A stretch of 34,623 nucleotides of DNA from assembly GCA_030674155.1 (NCBI GenBank), contig CM060329.1, positions 24,247,924 to 24,282,546 on the forward strand, in the 5' to 3' direction. Below are positions 16,850-29,187 of this stretch, piece after piece. Every line of letters starts with the position of its first letter. The first letter of the stretch is position 1. The notes under the pieces are model-generated. The model had not been told where the DNA came from and made no database searches. It was given only the letters and a program-made list of their open reading frames with translations. A program made the position numbers and the translations under genes. Source of the DNA: Stramonita haemastoma (lineage: Eukaryota; Mollusca; Gastropoda; Neogastropoda; Muricidae).

Positions 16850-17148
16850 TTTTGGTATTTAAAATTTGTTTTTTTATTATTTACTTGGCCATGCCTGTTC
16901 CTCAGCTGATGTCGTTGCTGCAAGATCCTGAGTTGGTTTGGACAGTCCTTGAAGTTGTGCAGGTTTTCAGCTCTGATTTATTTATTCCTGTTCTCTGCTG
17001 TGGCTGGTTAGCTGATCCTTCTGTGTGCACGACTTTGGTCTTTTTGGCTTTCAGTTTCAGTCCTACCTTGTTTCCTGCAGCAGCTACTTGAATTAGAATT
17101 CTCAACATAATTGTGAAATCTCTGGATAAAAGGGCAGTGTCATCAGTG
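16850..17148 (-). pseudogene. LINE reverse-transcriptase relic next to FTDD array
   Basis: Read on the minus strand: FTDDTALLS at the catalytic position, then VAAAGNKVGLKLKAKKTKVV, which is the A-x-x-VGL-x-x-N/A-x-KTKV motif that follows the FADD box in RTE-like ORF2. The next residues (HTEGSANQPQ and on) no longer match well. Ala to Thr in the second position of the FADD box is seen here and in every minisatellite unit to the right. Non-functional: only about 90 codons remain. Confidence 0.7.
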
Positions 17149-17781
17149 AATTAGAATTCTCTTCATAGTTGTGATGTCTCTGGATAAGAGGGGGTGTCAT
17201 CAATGAATTAGAATTCTCTTCATAGTTGTGATGTCTCTGGATAAAAGGGCGGTGTCATCAGTGAATTAGAATTTCTTCATAGTTGTGATGTCTCTGGATA
17301 AAAGGGCGGTGTCATCAGTGAATTAGAATTTCTTCATAGTTGTGATGTCTCTGGATAAAAGGGCGGTGTCATCAGTGAATTAGAATTTTCTTCATAGTTG
17401 TGATGTCTCTGGATAAAAGGGCGGTGTCATCAGTGAATTAGAATTTTCTTCATAGTTGTGATGTCTCTGGATAAGAGGGCGGTGTCATCAGTGAATTAGA
17501 ATTTTTTTCATAGTTGTGATGTCTTGGATAAAAGGGCGGTGTCATCAGTGAATTAGAATTTTCTTCATAGTTTGAAATTTCTGGATAAAAGGGCGGTGTC
17601 ATCAGTGAATTAGAATTCTCTTCATAGTTTGTGATATCTCTGGATAAAAGGTGGTGTCATCAGTGAATTAGAATTTTCTTCATAGTTGTGATATCTCTGG
17701 ATAAAAGGGTCGGTGTCCAGTGAATTGAATTTTCTTCATAGTTGTGATATTCTGGATAAAAGGGCAGTGTCATCAGTGAAT
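17091..17781. repeat. 58-bp minisatellite, about 12 copies, from RT active site
   Basis: The unit is GAATTAGAATT(T)TCTTCATA then GTTGTGATGTCTCTGGATAA and AAGGGCGGTGTCATCAGT. On the minus strand each unit contains codons for FTDDTALLSRDIT. With a 58-bp period (not a multiple of three) successive units are in different frames, so the array itself cannot encode a protein. Late units are decayed (a deletion near 17716). It is continuous on the left with the LINE relic and on the right with the 0.8-kb units. Confidence 0.92.
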
Positions 17782-18638
17782 TTAGTGCTAGATATGACTA
17801 TAGGGCAATGCAGGAATAGAGAAAGGGATAAGAGAGGTTGTGTGTGGTATATGTGTATGTATGTATGTGCATGTGTGTGTCTGTGTGTGTGTTTCAGATG
17901 GGTGGCATTAGATATTTGAAAGTATTAGGTGTTGGTTAATAAAACTGAAGTTGAAAGTTGCTGGCACCAAACTGAATGAGGTGACAGCCTGATATGGCTT
18001 TCGTGGTCGTAGGCTATAAATAAGGTTTGTGTGCATGGTGTGGGTGTGGTGTGTGTGTGTGTGTGTGTTCAAATAAGGGTGAAGGAAAGTATCTATGTCA
18101 CATGTGATCCATCCAGTGGTGCTATTATCACTATACCTGCTGCTGTAAAAATGACGTAAGTACCATACTTGCTGTCATAGAGAGGAGAGAGAGATGAAGT
18201 GGTGTGTGTGTGTGTGTGTTGATGTGTGTTGGTGTGGAAGAACAGAGATAGAGAGAGAGAGAGAGAAAACCACACTTGCCAAATGTTAGGTGCTGTCCTA
18301 TGTTTCTGTTTGCTGTATGATTTTTCTTGGTGATTTTTATTTTTGGAGGGGTGATTGTGTGGTTTTTTTTTTATTTTTGTCTTTTCTAAACAAAATTCAT
18401 GAATCTAAGAGATTGTGACCCTGTGATAGTTTGTGATATGGGTGGTAATGCCACAGTTTTTTGTTAGTTCATACCTGTCTATTGATCTTCCACTGGTTGA
18501 CAAATCATTTTACATCAACACCTGTATCTGATGAAATTTGTTTTTGTGCTTTTGGCGCTGCCTCATCTTCTGTGGCATCCTTTTTCTGCTGTTCATCGTT
18601 GTGATATCTCTGGATAAAGGGCGGTGTCATCAGTGTAT
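17772..18638. repeat. 0.8-kb tandem unit, copy 1
   Basis: Ordered blocks are: GGGCAATGCAGGAATAGAGA; a (GT)n; CAGATGGGTGGCATTAGATA; CTTTCGTGGTCG; a second (GT)n; CTGCTGCTGTAAAA; GAGAGA; CTTGCCAAATGTTAGGTGCT; a T-run; TTGATCTTCCACTGGTTGAC (R3-like); CGCTGCCTCATCTTCTGTGG; and a closing FTDD monomer (GATATCTCTGGATAAAG...GTCATCAGTG). A minus-strand stretch in the closing part reads DEQQKKDATEDEAAPKAQK, possibly a coding remnant. Confidence 0.85.
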
Positions 18639-19442
18639 TTATGTTACTAGTATGACTAATATAGGACAATGCAGGAATAGAGAAAGAGATAAGAGAGAGA
18701 GTTTGTGTGTGTATATATGTGTGCGTGTGCCTGTGTGTGTGTGTGTGTGTGCATGCGTGCATGTATGTGTGTTTCAGATGGGTGGCATTAGATATTTGAA
18801 AGTATTAGGTGTTGGTTCTGTAGTTGAAAGTTACTGAAGCCACTGAAACTGAATGAGGTGACAGCCGTGATAGGCTTTCGTGGTCGGTAGGGCTATAAAC
18901 GATACGGGGGGGGGGGTTTCAAATAAGAGTGAAGAAATGATCTATGTTACATGCAAATCCATGTAGTGGTATATTGTCAACTATACCTGCTGCTGTAAAA
19001 CGAGCATACTTGCTTCAAGAGAGAGAGTGCGTGTGTGTGTGAGAGACAGAGAGAGAGAGAGAAATCATGAAAAATACACTTGCCAAATGTTAGGTGCTGT
19101 CCTATGTTTCTGTTCGCCGTATGATTTTTTTGGTGATTTTTATTTTTGGAGGGGTGATTAGGTGGGGTTTTTTTTTTTTTTTTTTGTTTTTTCTAAACAA
19201 ATTCATGAATCTTAAGAGATTATGACCCTGTGATAGTTTTTAATTGGTGGTGGTAATGCCACAAGGTTTTTTGTTAGCGTCATACCTGTCTATTGATCTT
19301 CCACTGGTAGACAAATCATTTACATCAAACCTGTATCTGATTAAATTTGGTTTTTTTTGGCGCTGCCTCATCTTCTGTGGCATCCTTGTTCTGCTGTTCA
19401 TCGTTGTGATATCTCTGGATGAAAGGATGGTGTCATCAGTGA
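18627..19442. repeat. 0.8-kb tandem unit, copy 2
   Basis: The same ordered blocks as copy 1: GGACAATGCAGGAATAGAGA, GATGGGTGGCATTAGATA, GGCTTTCGTGGTCGGTAGGG, CTGCTGCTGTAAAA, TTGCCAAATGTTAGGTGCTG, TTGATCTTCCACTGG, and the closing FTDD monomer. It differs by small indels and by microsatellite lengths. The minus-strand frame MKFTDDTILSSRDITTM is here. Confidence 0.85.
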
Positions 19443-20195
19443 ATTTCATGTTGCCAGTATGATTAATAAGGGGGTAATGGGGAAATAGAGAAAGAGGGAA
19501 AAGAGAGAGAGTTTGGTGTGTTGTATGTATGTGTGTGTTATGTGTGTGTGTTTGATGGATGGCTTAGATATTCAAAAGTATTAGGTGTTGGTTTTAAACC
19601 TCAGCTAAAAGTTGCGGACCCACTGAAATAAAGGAGGTGAGGGCCCTGATTGGCTTTCGTGGTCGGTAGGGCTTAATCGGTAGGGTATGGTATGGTGTGG
19701 TGTTGTGTTGTGTGTTCAAATAGGTGAAGGAATGATCTATGTAATGTGATCCATCCAGGGGCATTATCAAATATACCCGCTGCTGTAAATGAGCATAAGT
19801 GCATACTTGCTTCATAGAGAGAGAGAGAGACGTGTGTGTGTGGTGTGTGTGCGAGAGAGAGGAGAGAAGAGAGGGGAGAGAGAAAAGAAAAACCATTGCC
19901 CAAAAGTTTGGTGCTGTCTATGTTTGTTGCGGATGATTTTTTTTTTTGGGGATTTTTATTTTTTTGGGGGGGTGATTTTTGGTGGTGTTTTTTTTTTTTT
20001 CTAAAAAAAATTTAAAGAATCTTTGAGATTTTTGACCCCGTGTTTGTTTGTGTTTGGGTGGGAAAGCCCAAGTTTTTTTAAAATCAAACCTGTTTATTGA
20101 TCTTCACTAGTTGACATATATTTTTCATCAAAACCCCGATCTGATGAAAAAAAATTTTTTTTTGGGGCTGCTCATTTCTGTGTATCCTTGTTTGC
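19431..20195. repeat. 0.8-kb tandem unit, copy 3 (decayed)
   Basis: The block order is as in copies 1 and 2 but with increasing loss of bases and homopolymer growth to the right: GATTTTTATTTTTTTGGGG, TTTAAAGAATCTTTGAGATT, GTTTATTGATCTTCACTAGT. The closing FTDD monomer is missing. The change is gradual along the unit, which points to poor consensus toward the gap more than to age. Confidence 0.75.
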
Positions 20196-22023
20196 TGTTC
20201 CAACCCCCTATTTTCAATTCCCTGCCCCGCCCTTTCCAGATTCATTTAGTCTATCCTCAGGGGTTGGGACTCCCAGGGAGCCCCCCAAAATTTTGGCTGC
20301 TGTGGGGGGACCGCGACGGAGCCCTGTCTAGCACAGTAATTGCTTTGAGCGACTTGACAGTGTTGTATCTATGTTTTAATCATAATATATCCGGTGTCAA
20401 CCCGGCCCGAGAGTTGGACACCGATGTATTGGTCAGGTAATTTTGAAACACTCTGATTGTATCTGTAATAAACTAAAGGATGAAGCCCCTGTGTGGTCCT
20501 AGTTTCCACGAGCCCAAGCCTTTTATCTGGGGAGGAGGCAGCGGGAAAAAAAAAAAAATGCTGTGATCTTATGGGGGTTCAAAGACCCCCTTCCGTCCGA
20601 AATCTGATGAAAAATTTGTATAAGGAGTTGTGCCTATTGTTAATTTCTTGTGCGTTTTTTGTCTGAGATGAATTGGGCTTTTTAAAAGATAGGATGTGAG
20701 GGGGTTTTGTTTGGACAAAGTTGTGGGGTTTTGAGTAATTTTATTTACTGATCTTCGACTTTTTTTTTTTGAATTTTCTAGTTATTTTGGTTTTGGGCTG
20801 TTTTTTTGTTACAAAAAGCCCCCGTTTTTTTTTTATGCTTTTTTTCTCTTTTTTTGGTTTTGGGGAAAAGTTTTGGGGACCCCCCCTGGCACAAACCCCT
20901 ACTTTTTCAAAAATTCAATTTGGGGGGTACCCCCAGGGGGGACCCCCCCCCCCCCCGTTTTCGCTATCTATTTGGGTTGGGGGGCCTTCGGCCCCCTTTT
21001 TCCTAAATTTATGTGGGGGTTTTTTGGGGCCCCCTAAAACAATATATAAAATCTTATAAATTTTTGGTGCGTTGTGGGGGGGGTTAAAAAAAGGGTGACG
21101 AAAATGATGGTGAAGTGGAAAAGGAGGGATGTGATCGATGGTGTGTGGAAAAAAAAAGGTTGTGATGGAAAGGTGGGGTGATAAAAGGATGAGGGTGAAT
21201 TTATAAAAATGGGGGATGTGGGCCCCAAAATTTTGGGGGGGTGGGTGTAAAAGGGCAAAAGATGAGGTGGTGAAATTTTGGGGGCCCCAAAAAGGGGTGA
21301 TGGGATGGGTGATGTGGAAAAAGAAAAGGGATTTTGGTTGATGGGAAAACGGACAGAGAAGTGTGCTGTGGTGATGTGGGGAAAGAAAAGGGGGTGTGAG
21401 GGGTCGGGAAAAGAGAAATGATTTAGAGAGATTGAGATGGTGTAGGAAAAAAAAAGGAAAATGATGTGCTTAGTAGGAAAGCCTGCGATGTGGGGGATGT
21501 AGGCCCAAAAAGGAAGTAGTGGGGTTGGAAAAAGGGATGATTATGGTGTGTTGGACAAAGAGATGATAAAGATGATTGGGAGTGGAAAAAAAGAAAGAAT
21601 CTGGAAGGTGTGTGGAAAACGAGAAGTGAAATTGATGGTGATTTGGAAAAAAGAAAAAGGATGTGGATGTCGGAAAAAAGGACGGAAAAGTGTGTGATGT
21701 GGTAGGAAAAAAGAAAGTGAGAGTGATGTAGGAAAAAAGGGGTGATAAGGTGATGGTAGGAAAAAAGGAAAATAGTGGTTTTTGTCGGAAAAAGAAAGAA
21801 GAGGTGTGTAGGAATAAAATATGATAATGTGTAGGCAAGAGAATGTCATGAGATAAGGGGATGGAAAAGGAATGATAAGGATATCGGTGTGTGGAAACGA
21901 GTGAAAACGATGGGTGTGTTCGGCCCCGGAAGTAAGTTTGTGCTTGTGGGAACAGAATCACGAAATTTGCGTGGTGGTAGGGAAAAAAAACGGGTGCTTT
22001 GTCCACGAGAAGTAAATTGGGGG
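20196..22023. other. Probably low-quality sequence flanking the gap
   Basis: Between 20196 and 21060 the sequence is dominated by runs of four or more identical bases (GGGGCCCC, AAAATTTTGGGG). Between 21060 and 22023 it is G/A-rich with few C, built of GATG, TGTGG and GGAAAAA words. The latter contains TATGATAATG (21819), the reverse complement of CATTATCATA from the array right of the gap. Open frames here have no domain. Confidence 0.55.
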
Positions 22024-22123
22024 NNNNNNNNNNNNNNNNNNNNNNNNNNNNNNNNNNNNNNNNNNNNNNNNNNNNNNNNNNNNNNNNNNNNNNNNNNNNN
22101 NNNNNNNNNNNNNNNNNNNNNNN
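22024..22123. other. Assembly gap, 100 N
   Basis: Exactly 100 N, the usual placeholder for a scaffold join of unknown size. The left side is low quality and the right side begins with an A/C-only tract. Confidence 0.99.
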
Positions 22124-25100
22124 AAAAAATCAAAAACAAACAAACACAAACAAACACAAAACAAAACAAAAAAAAACAACAAAACAAACACAAAAAAAAA
22201 CAACAACACAAAAAAAACACAACAACAAAACAAAACAATCACAAAACACAAACAACAAAAACAAAACAACAACAAAACAAAAACAAAACAACAAAACAAA
22301 AAAAACAAACAAAACAACACAAAAAACAAAAAAATAAACAAACAAAAACAAAAAAAAAACAACAACAAAAACAAAAAACAACAAAAAACACACAAAAAAA
22401 AAAACAAAAAAAAACAAACAAACAACAAAACAAAAACAAATACAACAAACAAACAAACAACACAAACAAAAAAAACAAAAAAAAAACAAAAACAAAAACA
22501 CAACACAACAAAAACAACACAAACAAAAAAACAAAAAACAAACAAACAACACAAAACAACAAAAATAACAACAAACAAAAACAAAAATAAACAACAAAAA
22601 ACAAAAAAAACAAACAAAAAACAAACAACAAAACAAAAAAACAACAAAACAAAACAAAACAAAACAAACACAAAAAACAAACAAAAACAACAAAACACAA
22701 CAACAACAAACACAAAAAAAAACACAACAAAAACAAAAAACACAAAACAAAACACAAACACAAAAAAACACAAACAACAACAAAACACAAACAAACAAAA
22801 AAAAAAAAAAAAAACAAAAAAAAACACAATCAAAAAAAAACACAAAAAAAAAAAAACAAACAACAAAACAAACACAACACACAAAACAACAAAAAACAAA
22901 CAAACACAAACAAAACAACACAAAACAACAAACACAAAACAACAACAAAAAAAAACAACAAAAAAAAAAACACAACAAAAACAACAACAAACAAACACAA
23001 ATCAAAAACAACAATAACAAACAAAAAAACAAACAAAAAACAAAAAAACAACAAAAAAACACAAACAAAAAAAAACAAAAAACAAAAAAAAAAAAAACAA
23101 ACACAAAAAAAACAAAACAAAAACAAAACACAAAAAAACAAAAAACAAAACAACAAACAACAAACAAAAAACAAAACAAACAAAACAAAAACAAAAAAAA
23201 ACAACAAACAAACACAAACAAACAAACACAACAAACAAAAACACAACACAACAAAAAACAACAACAAAAAAAAAAAAAACAACAAAAAAAAAACACAACA
23301 ACAAAAACAAACAACAAAACAAACAAAAACAAAAAAAACAACAAAAAAACAAAACAAAAACAAAAAACACAAACACACAAAAAACAACAAACAAAAACAC
23401 AAAACAAACAAAAAAACAACAAAACACAAAAAACAACAAACAACACAAAACAACAACAACAACAAAAACAAACAAAAAACACAACAACAAAACAAAACAA
23501 AAACACAAACACAAAAAAAACAAACAACAACAAAACACAACAACAAAACAAAACAAAAAACACAAAACAACACAACAACAAAAAAAACAACATCACAACA
23601 ATCAAACAACAAAACAAAACAACAACACCACAACACAAAAACAAAAAAAACAACAACAAACAACAAATAACACAACACACAACAACAAACAAACACACAA
23701 CAAAAACAAAAAACCAAACAAAAACAACAAAACAAAATCACCACAACAACAAAAACAAAAACAACACAAAAAATCAACACAAAAACACAAAACAACAAAA
23801 AAATCAAAACAAAAAAAAACAACAAACAACAAACATCAAACACAAAAAAACAACACAACAAACATAAACAAAACACAAAACAACACAAAACACAAAAAAA
23901 ACACAAACAACAACAACACACAAAAAAAAACAAAAAAAATACACAAAAAACAAAACACATAAAACAAACACACAAAAACAACAATCAAACACCACACACA
24001 AAACAACAAACAACAATCACAAACAAACAAACAAAACACAATCACCAACAAATCAAAAACAAAAAACAAACACACAACACAAACAAAACACAACAAAAAA
24101 CAAACAAACAAAAACAACAAAACAACATCACAAAAACAAATACACACAAACAAATCAACAAACAACAAAAACAAACAAAACAAACAACAAAAATCACAAA
24201 ACAAACAAACAACAACAATATAACAAAAAAATCACAACAAACAAACAACACATCAAAAATCACAAAAATCAAACAACAACAAACAACAAAAACAATCAAT
24301 ACAAACCACAAAAACAAAACAACAACACAAAAACAAACACACAAACACAAAACAATCAAAACAAACACACAAAACAAACAACAATCAACAACAAACAACA
24401 CAAAACAAAACAAACAATCAACAACAAACACAATCAAAACAACACAAAACACAACACAATCACAAAAAACAAAAAACAAAAAAAATCAAACAACAAACAA
24501 AAAACACACACAAACAAACAACAAACACACAACAAACAAAAAACAAAACAAACAACAAACACATAAAAAAAAAAAACAACAAACACAACAACATACAAAA
24601 CAAAACAACAAAAAACAAAAAACAAAACATAACAAAACAACACAAAAATCAAAACAACAAACATAAAAAAAAAAACAAAACACAAAAAAAAACACAAACA
24701 CAACAAAAAAACACAATAAAAAACAAAAAACACAAAATACACAACAAAACACACACAAACACAACAAACACAACACAAAACATAAACAAAAACACAACAA
24801 CAAAAACAAACAACAAAACAAACAAAAAACACAAAACAAAACAACAACACAAACAAAAACAAAAACAAACACACAAAAACACAACAAACAAAAAAACACA
24901 ACAAAAACAACAAACATCAACAAACAACAAACAACAAATCAAAACAACAAACAACACAAAAAAATCAACAAATACAACAAAACAAACACAAACAATACAA
25001 AAAATCACAAATCACAAAACAAAACAAAAAACACAAACAAAAAAAAACAAACAATCAAACAAAACACAAACAAAAAAAAAATCACAAATACACAACAACA

Positions 25101-27604
25101 ACACACAAACAACACAACAAAAAAAACAACAAAAACAACAAAACAAAAACAAACAACAAAAAATCAACACAAACAACACACAAAACAAAACACAACACAA
25201 CAAAAACAATCACAAAAAAAAACAACAAAACAACACAAAAAACAAACAAATACAAACAAACACAACACAAAACAATCACACTAAACAAACACAACAAACA
25301 CAACAAAAACACACAAACAAAAAATCAACAACAAAAAAAAATCAACACATAAAAAACAACACAATAACACAAACAACAAACACACAAAAAAACATAACAA
25401 CAAAACAAAACACACAACAACACACAAACACAACAACAAAACAACATAACAAAACACAAAAAAACAACAAAATAACAAACACATAACAAACAAAAAACAC
25501 ACACACAAAAACAAAACAAACAACACACACAACACAACAAAATCAAAACAAACAAAACAAACAACAAACACAAACAACAACAAAAAAAACAACACAAACA
25601 AAAAACAACACACACAAAACAAAAAAATAACAAACAAAAACACAAAACACAAAATAAAACACAAAAACAACAAAAACAAAAATCAAAACAACAAACAAAA
25701 ATCAACACAACAAAAAAAAACAAACAAAAACAAAACAAAAACAAAAAAACACAAAACAAAAACACAAACAAAACAAACACCAAACACAAACAAACAACAA
25801 ACAAACAAAAACAACACAAAAACAATCAACAAACACACAACAAACAACAACAACAAAACAAAACAACAAACAAAAACAAAACAAAACAAATCAACAAACA
25901 AAAAAACAAAAAAACAAAACAACAAAAAAAAAAAACAAAAAAACACAAAAAACAACAAATCAATAAACAAAAAAAAAAACAAAAATACAAACACATCAAA
26001 ACACACAAAACAAAAAAACAAAAACAAACAACATAAAAACACAAAACAACAAACAAATACCAAAAAAAAAACACAAAAAAAAAAAAAAACAAAAAAAACA
26101 CAAAATAAAAAAAAAAAAAAACAACAAAAAAAAAAAACAAAAAAAAACAAAAAAAACAAAAAAAAAAAACAAAAAAAAAACACAAATCAAAAACATAACA
26201 AAACAACAACATCACACACAAAACACAAAAACAACAAAAAAAAAAAAAACAAAACAACAACACAAATAACACAACAAACAAAATAACAAAAAAAACAAAA
26301 AAAAAAAAAAAAAACAAAACAACAAAAACAAAAAAAAAAAATAAAAAAAAAAAAAAAAAAAAAACACAAAAAACAAAACAAAAATAAACAAAACAAAAAA
26401 CAAAATCAAACAAAACAAAAAACACATCAACAAAAAACAAACAAAATCAAAAACAAAAAACAAACAAAACAAAAAAAAAAACAAACACAACAAAAAAAAC
26501 ACAATAAATAACACATCAAAATCAACAAATTCAACACAAATCAAACACAATCACATAAAAAAACACAAATCACAACAATCAAACAATCAACAAACAATCA
26601 ATCAAATCAAATCAAAACACACATCAAACAAACATCAAAAACAATACAACAAACAAAACAAACAACAATAAAACATCAACACAACAATATACAAAAACAA
26701 ACAAAAATCAAAACATCAAAACAAATCAAATCAAAATCACAAAAATACACAAACAACACAAAAAACAAACACAAAACAATCAACAAACAAAATCAAAACA
26801 AAACACAAATACAAACACAACAAAAAAACACAAAAACAACATCAAAAACAAATATCACAAAAAACAAAAAACAACAAAATCACAAAAAAAAACACAAAAC
26901 AACATCAAACAATTAAACAATCATCAACAACACACACAAAATCACAAACAACAATATCACATACAAAAACAAAACAACAACATCAATAAAACAAAAACAA
27001 ATACAAACACAAAAACAAAACAAACAATCAACACAACATCAACAAAAAACACAACAAACAAAACAAAACAAACAATACAACAAAACAAAACAACACAACA
27101 AAAAAACAAACAACAAAACAACAAACAATATCAAATCAAAAAAATAAAACAAAACATATCAAACAACAAAAACAACATCAACAAACAAAAAAACACAACA
27201 AAACAAAATCAAAAACAAATCACAACACAAAAAAAACAATCAAAACAACAACAAATCAAAATCACAAATATCAAAATCATCAAATCAACAAACAAACACA
27301 ATCAACAAAAAAACAACACAAACACAATAACAATCAAAAAATAAACACAATCATATCACAAAATCAAAAACAAACAATCAAAAACAAAACCAAATAATCA
27401 AATCATCAACAAAACAAACAAACAATCATCAAAATAAACAATCAACATCATAAAAAATAAAAACATCAATCAAAAAAAAATCAAAAAAACATAAACAACA
27501 ACAAAATCATCATCAAACAACAACAAAACAAATAAACAAAAAACAATTAAAAAAAAAAACAACAACATACAATCAAATACAACAAATCAATCAATCACAA
27601 AAAA
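22124..27604. repeat. G-free A/C low-complexity tract, about 5.5 kb
   Basis: The sequence is A-runs separated by single Cs. I saw no G, and CC is very rare. T is nearly absent at the left (one or two per 60 nt or fewer up to about 24 kb) and rises to roughly 6-8 per 60 nt near 27.3 kb, mostly as ATC. No fixed period is visible. The border to the CAT minisatellite near 27605 is abrupt. Long minus-strand frames of Phe, Cys, Val and Leu follow from GTT/TTT composition and are not genes. It may be a real satellite or an assembly/base-calling artefact. Confidence 0.9.
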
Positions 27605-29145
27605 ACCCACTTCATCTCCATCACCACCATCATTATCATACTTCCCCCTTCATCATCATCATCATCATACTTCCCCCTTCTCCATCATCATCATCATCAT
27701 CATACTTCCCCCTCTCCATCATCATCACCATCATTATTATACTTCCCCCTCATCATCACCATCATTATCATACTCTTCCCCCTCTCCCTTCATCATCATC
27801 ATCATCATTATCATACTTCCCCCTCTCCATCATCACCATCATTATCATTATACTTCCCTCTCTCCATCATCATCACCATCATTATCATACTTCCCCCTCT
27901 CCATCATCATCATCACCATCATTATCATACTTCCCCCTCTCCATCATCATCATTATCATACTTCCCCCTCCCCCATCATCATTATACTTCCCCCTCTCCA
28001 TCATCACATTATCATACTTCCCCCTTTCCATCATCATCATACATACTTCCCCCTCTCCATCACCATCATTATCATACTTCCCCCCCCCCATCATCATCAT
28101 CACCATCATTATCATATTTCCCCCTCTCCATCACCATCATCACCATTATTATACTTCCCCTCATCATCATCATCACCATTATCATACTTCCCCCTCTCCA
28201 TCACCATCATCACCATCATTATCATACTTCCCCCTCATCATCATTACCATCATTATCATACTTCCCCCCTCTCCTTCATCATCATCACCATCATTATCAT
28301 ACTTCCCCTCATCATCATTACCATCATTATCATACTTCCCCCTCTCCATCATCATCACCATCATCATACTTCCCCCTCATCATCATCACCATCATTATCA
28401 TACTTCCCCCTCTCCATCATCATCATTATCATACTTGCCCCTATCCATCACCGTCATTATCATACTTCCCCTTATCATTATCATACTTCCCCCTCTCCAT
28501 CATTATCATCATCATCATTGTCATACTTCCCCCCTCCATCATCATCATCACCATCATTATCATACTTCCCCCTCTCCTTTCATCACCATCATTATCATAC
28601 TTCCCCTCTCCCTTCATCCCCACCATTATCATACTTCCCCCTCTCCATCATTATCCCCACCATTATCATACTTCCCCCTCTCCATCATCATCACCATCAT
28701 TATCATACTTCCCCTTTCATCATCATCACCATTATCATACTTCCCCCTCTTCATCATCATTTTCATACTTCCCCCTTCATCATCATCACCATCATTACCA
28801 TACTTCCCCCATCATCATCATCATTATCATACTTCCCCCTCCCCCTTCATCATCATCACCATCATTATCATATTTCCCCCTTCATCATCATCCCCACCAT
28901 TATCATACTTCCCCCTCTCCATCATCATCACCATCATTATGATACTTCCCCTTTCATCATCACCATCATCATCATACTTCCCCCTCTTCATCATCATTAT
29001 CATACTTCCCCCTTCACCATCATCACCATCATTATCATACTTTCCCCATCATCATCACCATACTTCCCCCATCATCATCACCATCATTATCATACTTCCC
29101 CCTCCCCCTTCATCATCATCATCATCATCATACTTCCCCCTCCCC

Positions 29146-29186
<41 letters not shown>

Positions 29187-29187
29187 A
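27605..29187. repeat. CAT-rich minisatellite, about 45 units of about 33-36 bp
   Basis: The unit is (CAT)n-CACCATCATTATCATACTTC-CCCCTCTC with variable numbers of CAT. I counted about 45 occurrences of the ATACTTCCCC core or a close variant. The first G right of the gap is at 28437. Each unit carries a run of 4-6 C, giving phased G-runs on the minus strand. Open frames (Ile/Ser/His/Pro on +, Met/Asp/Gly on -) are by-products. Confidence 0.95.

Noticed and set aside
20769..21059. Open frame rich in Pro, Gly and Phe
   Set aside because: It consists of homopolymer runs in probably low-quality sequence near the gap.
22130..26550. Very long minus-strand open frames rich in Phe, Cys, Val and Leu (up to more than 500 codons)
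   Set aside because: They follow from a strand with only G and T (plus rare A): stop codons need A and are therefore rare. There is no domain, no plausible composition, and possibly artefactual sequence.
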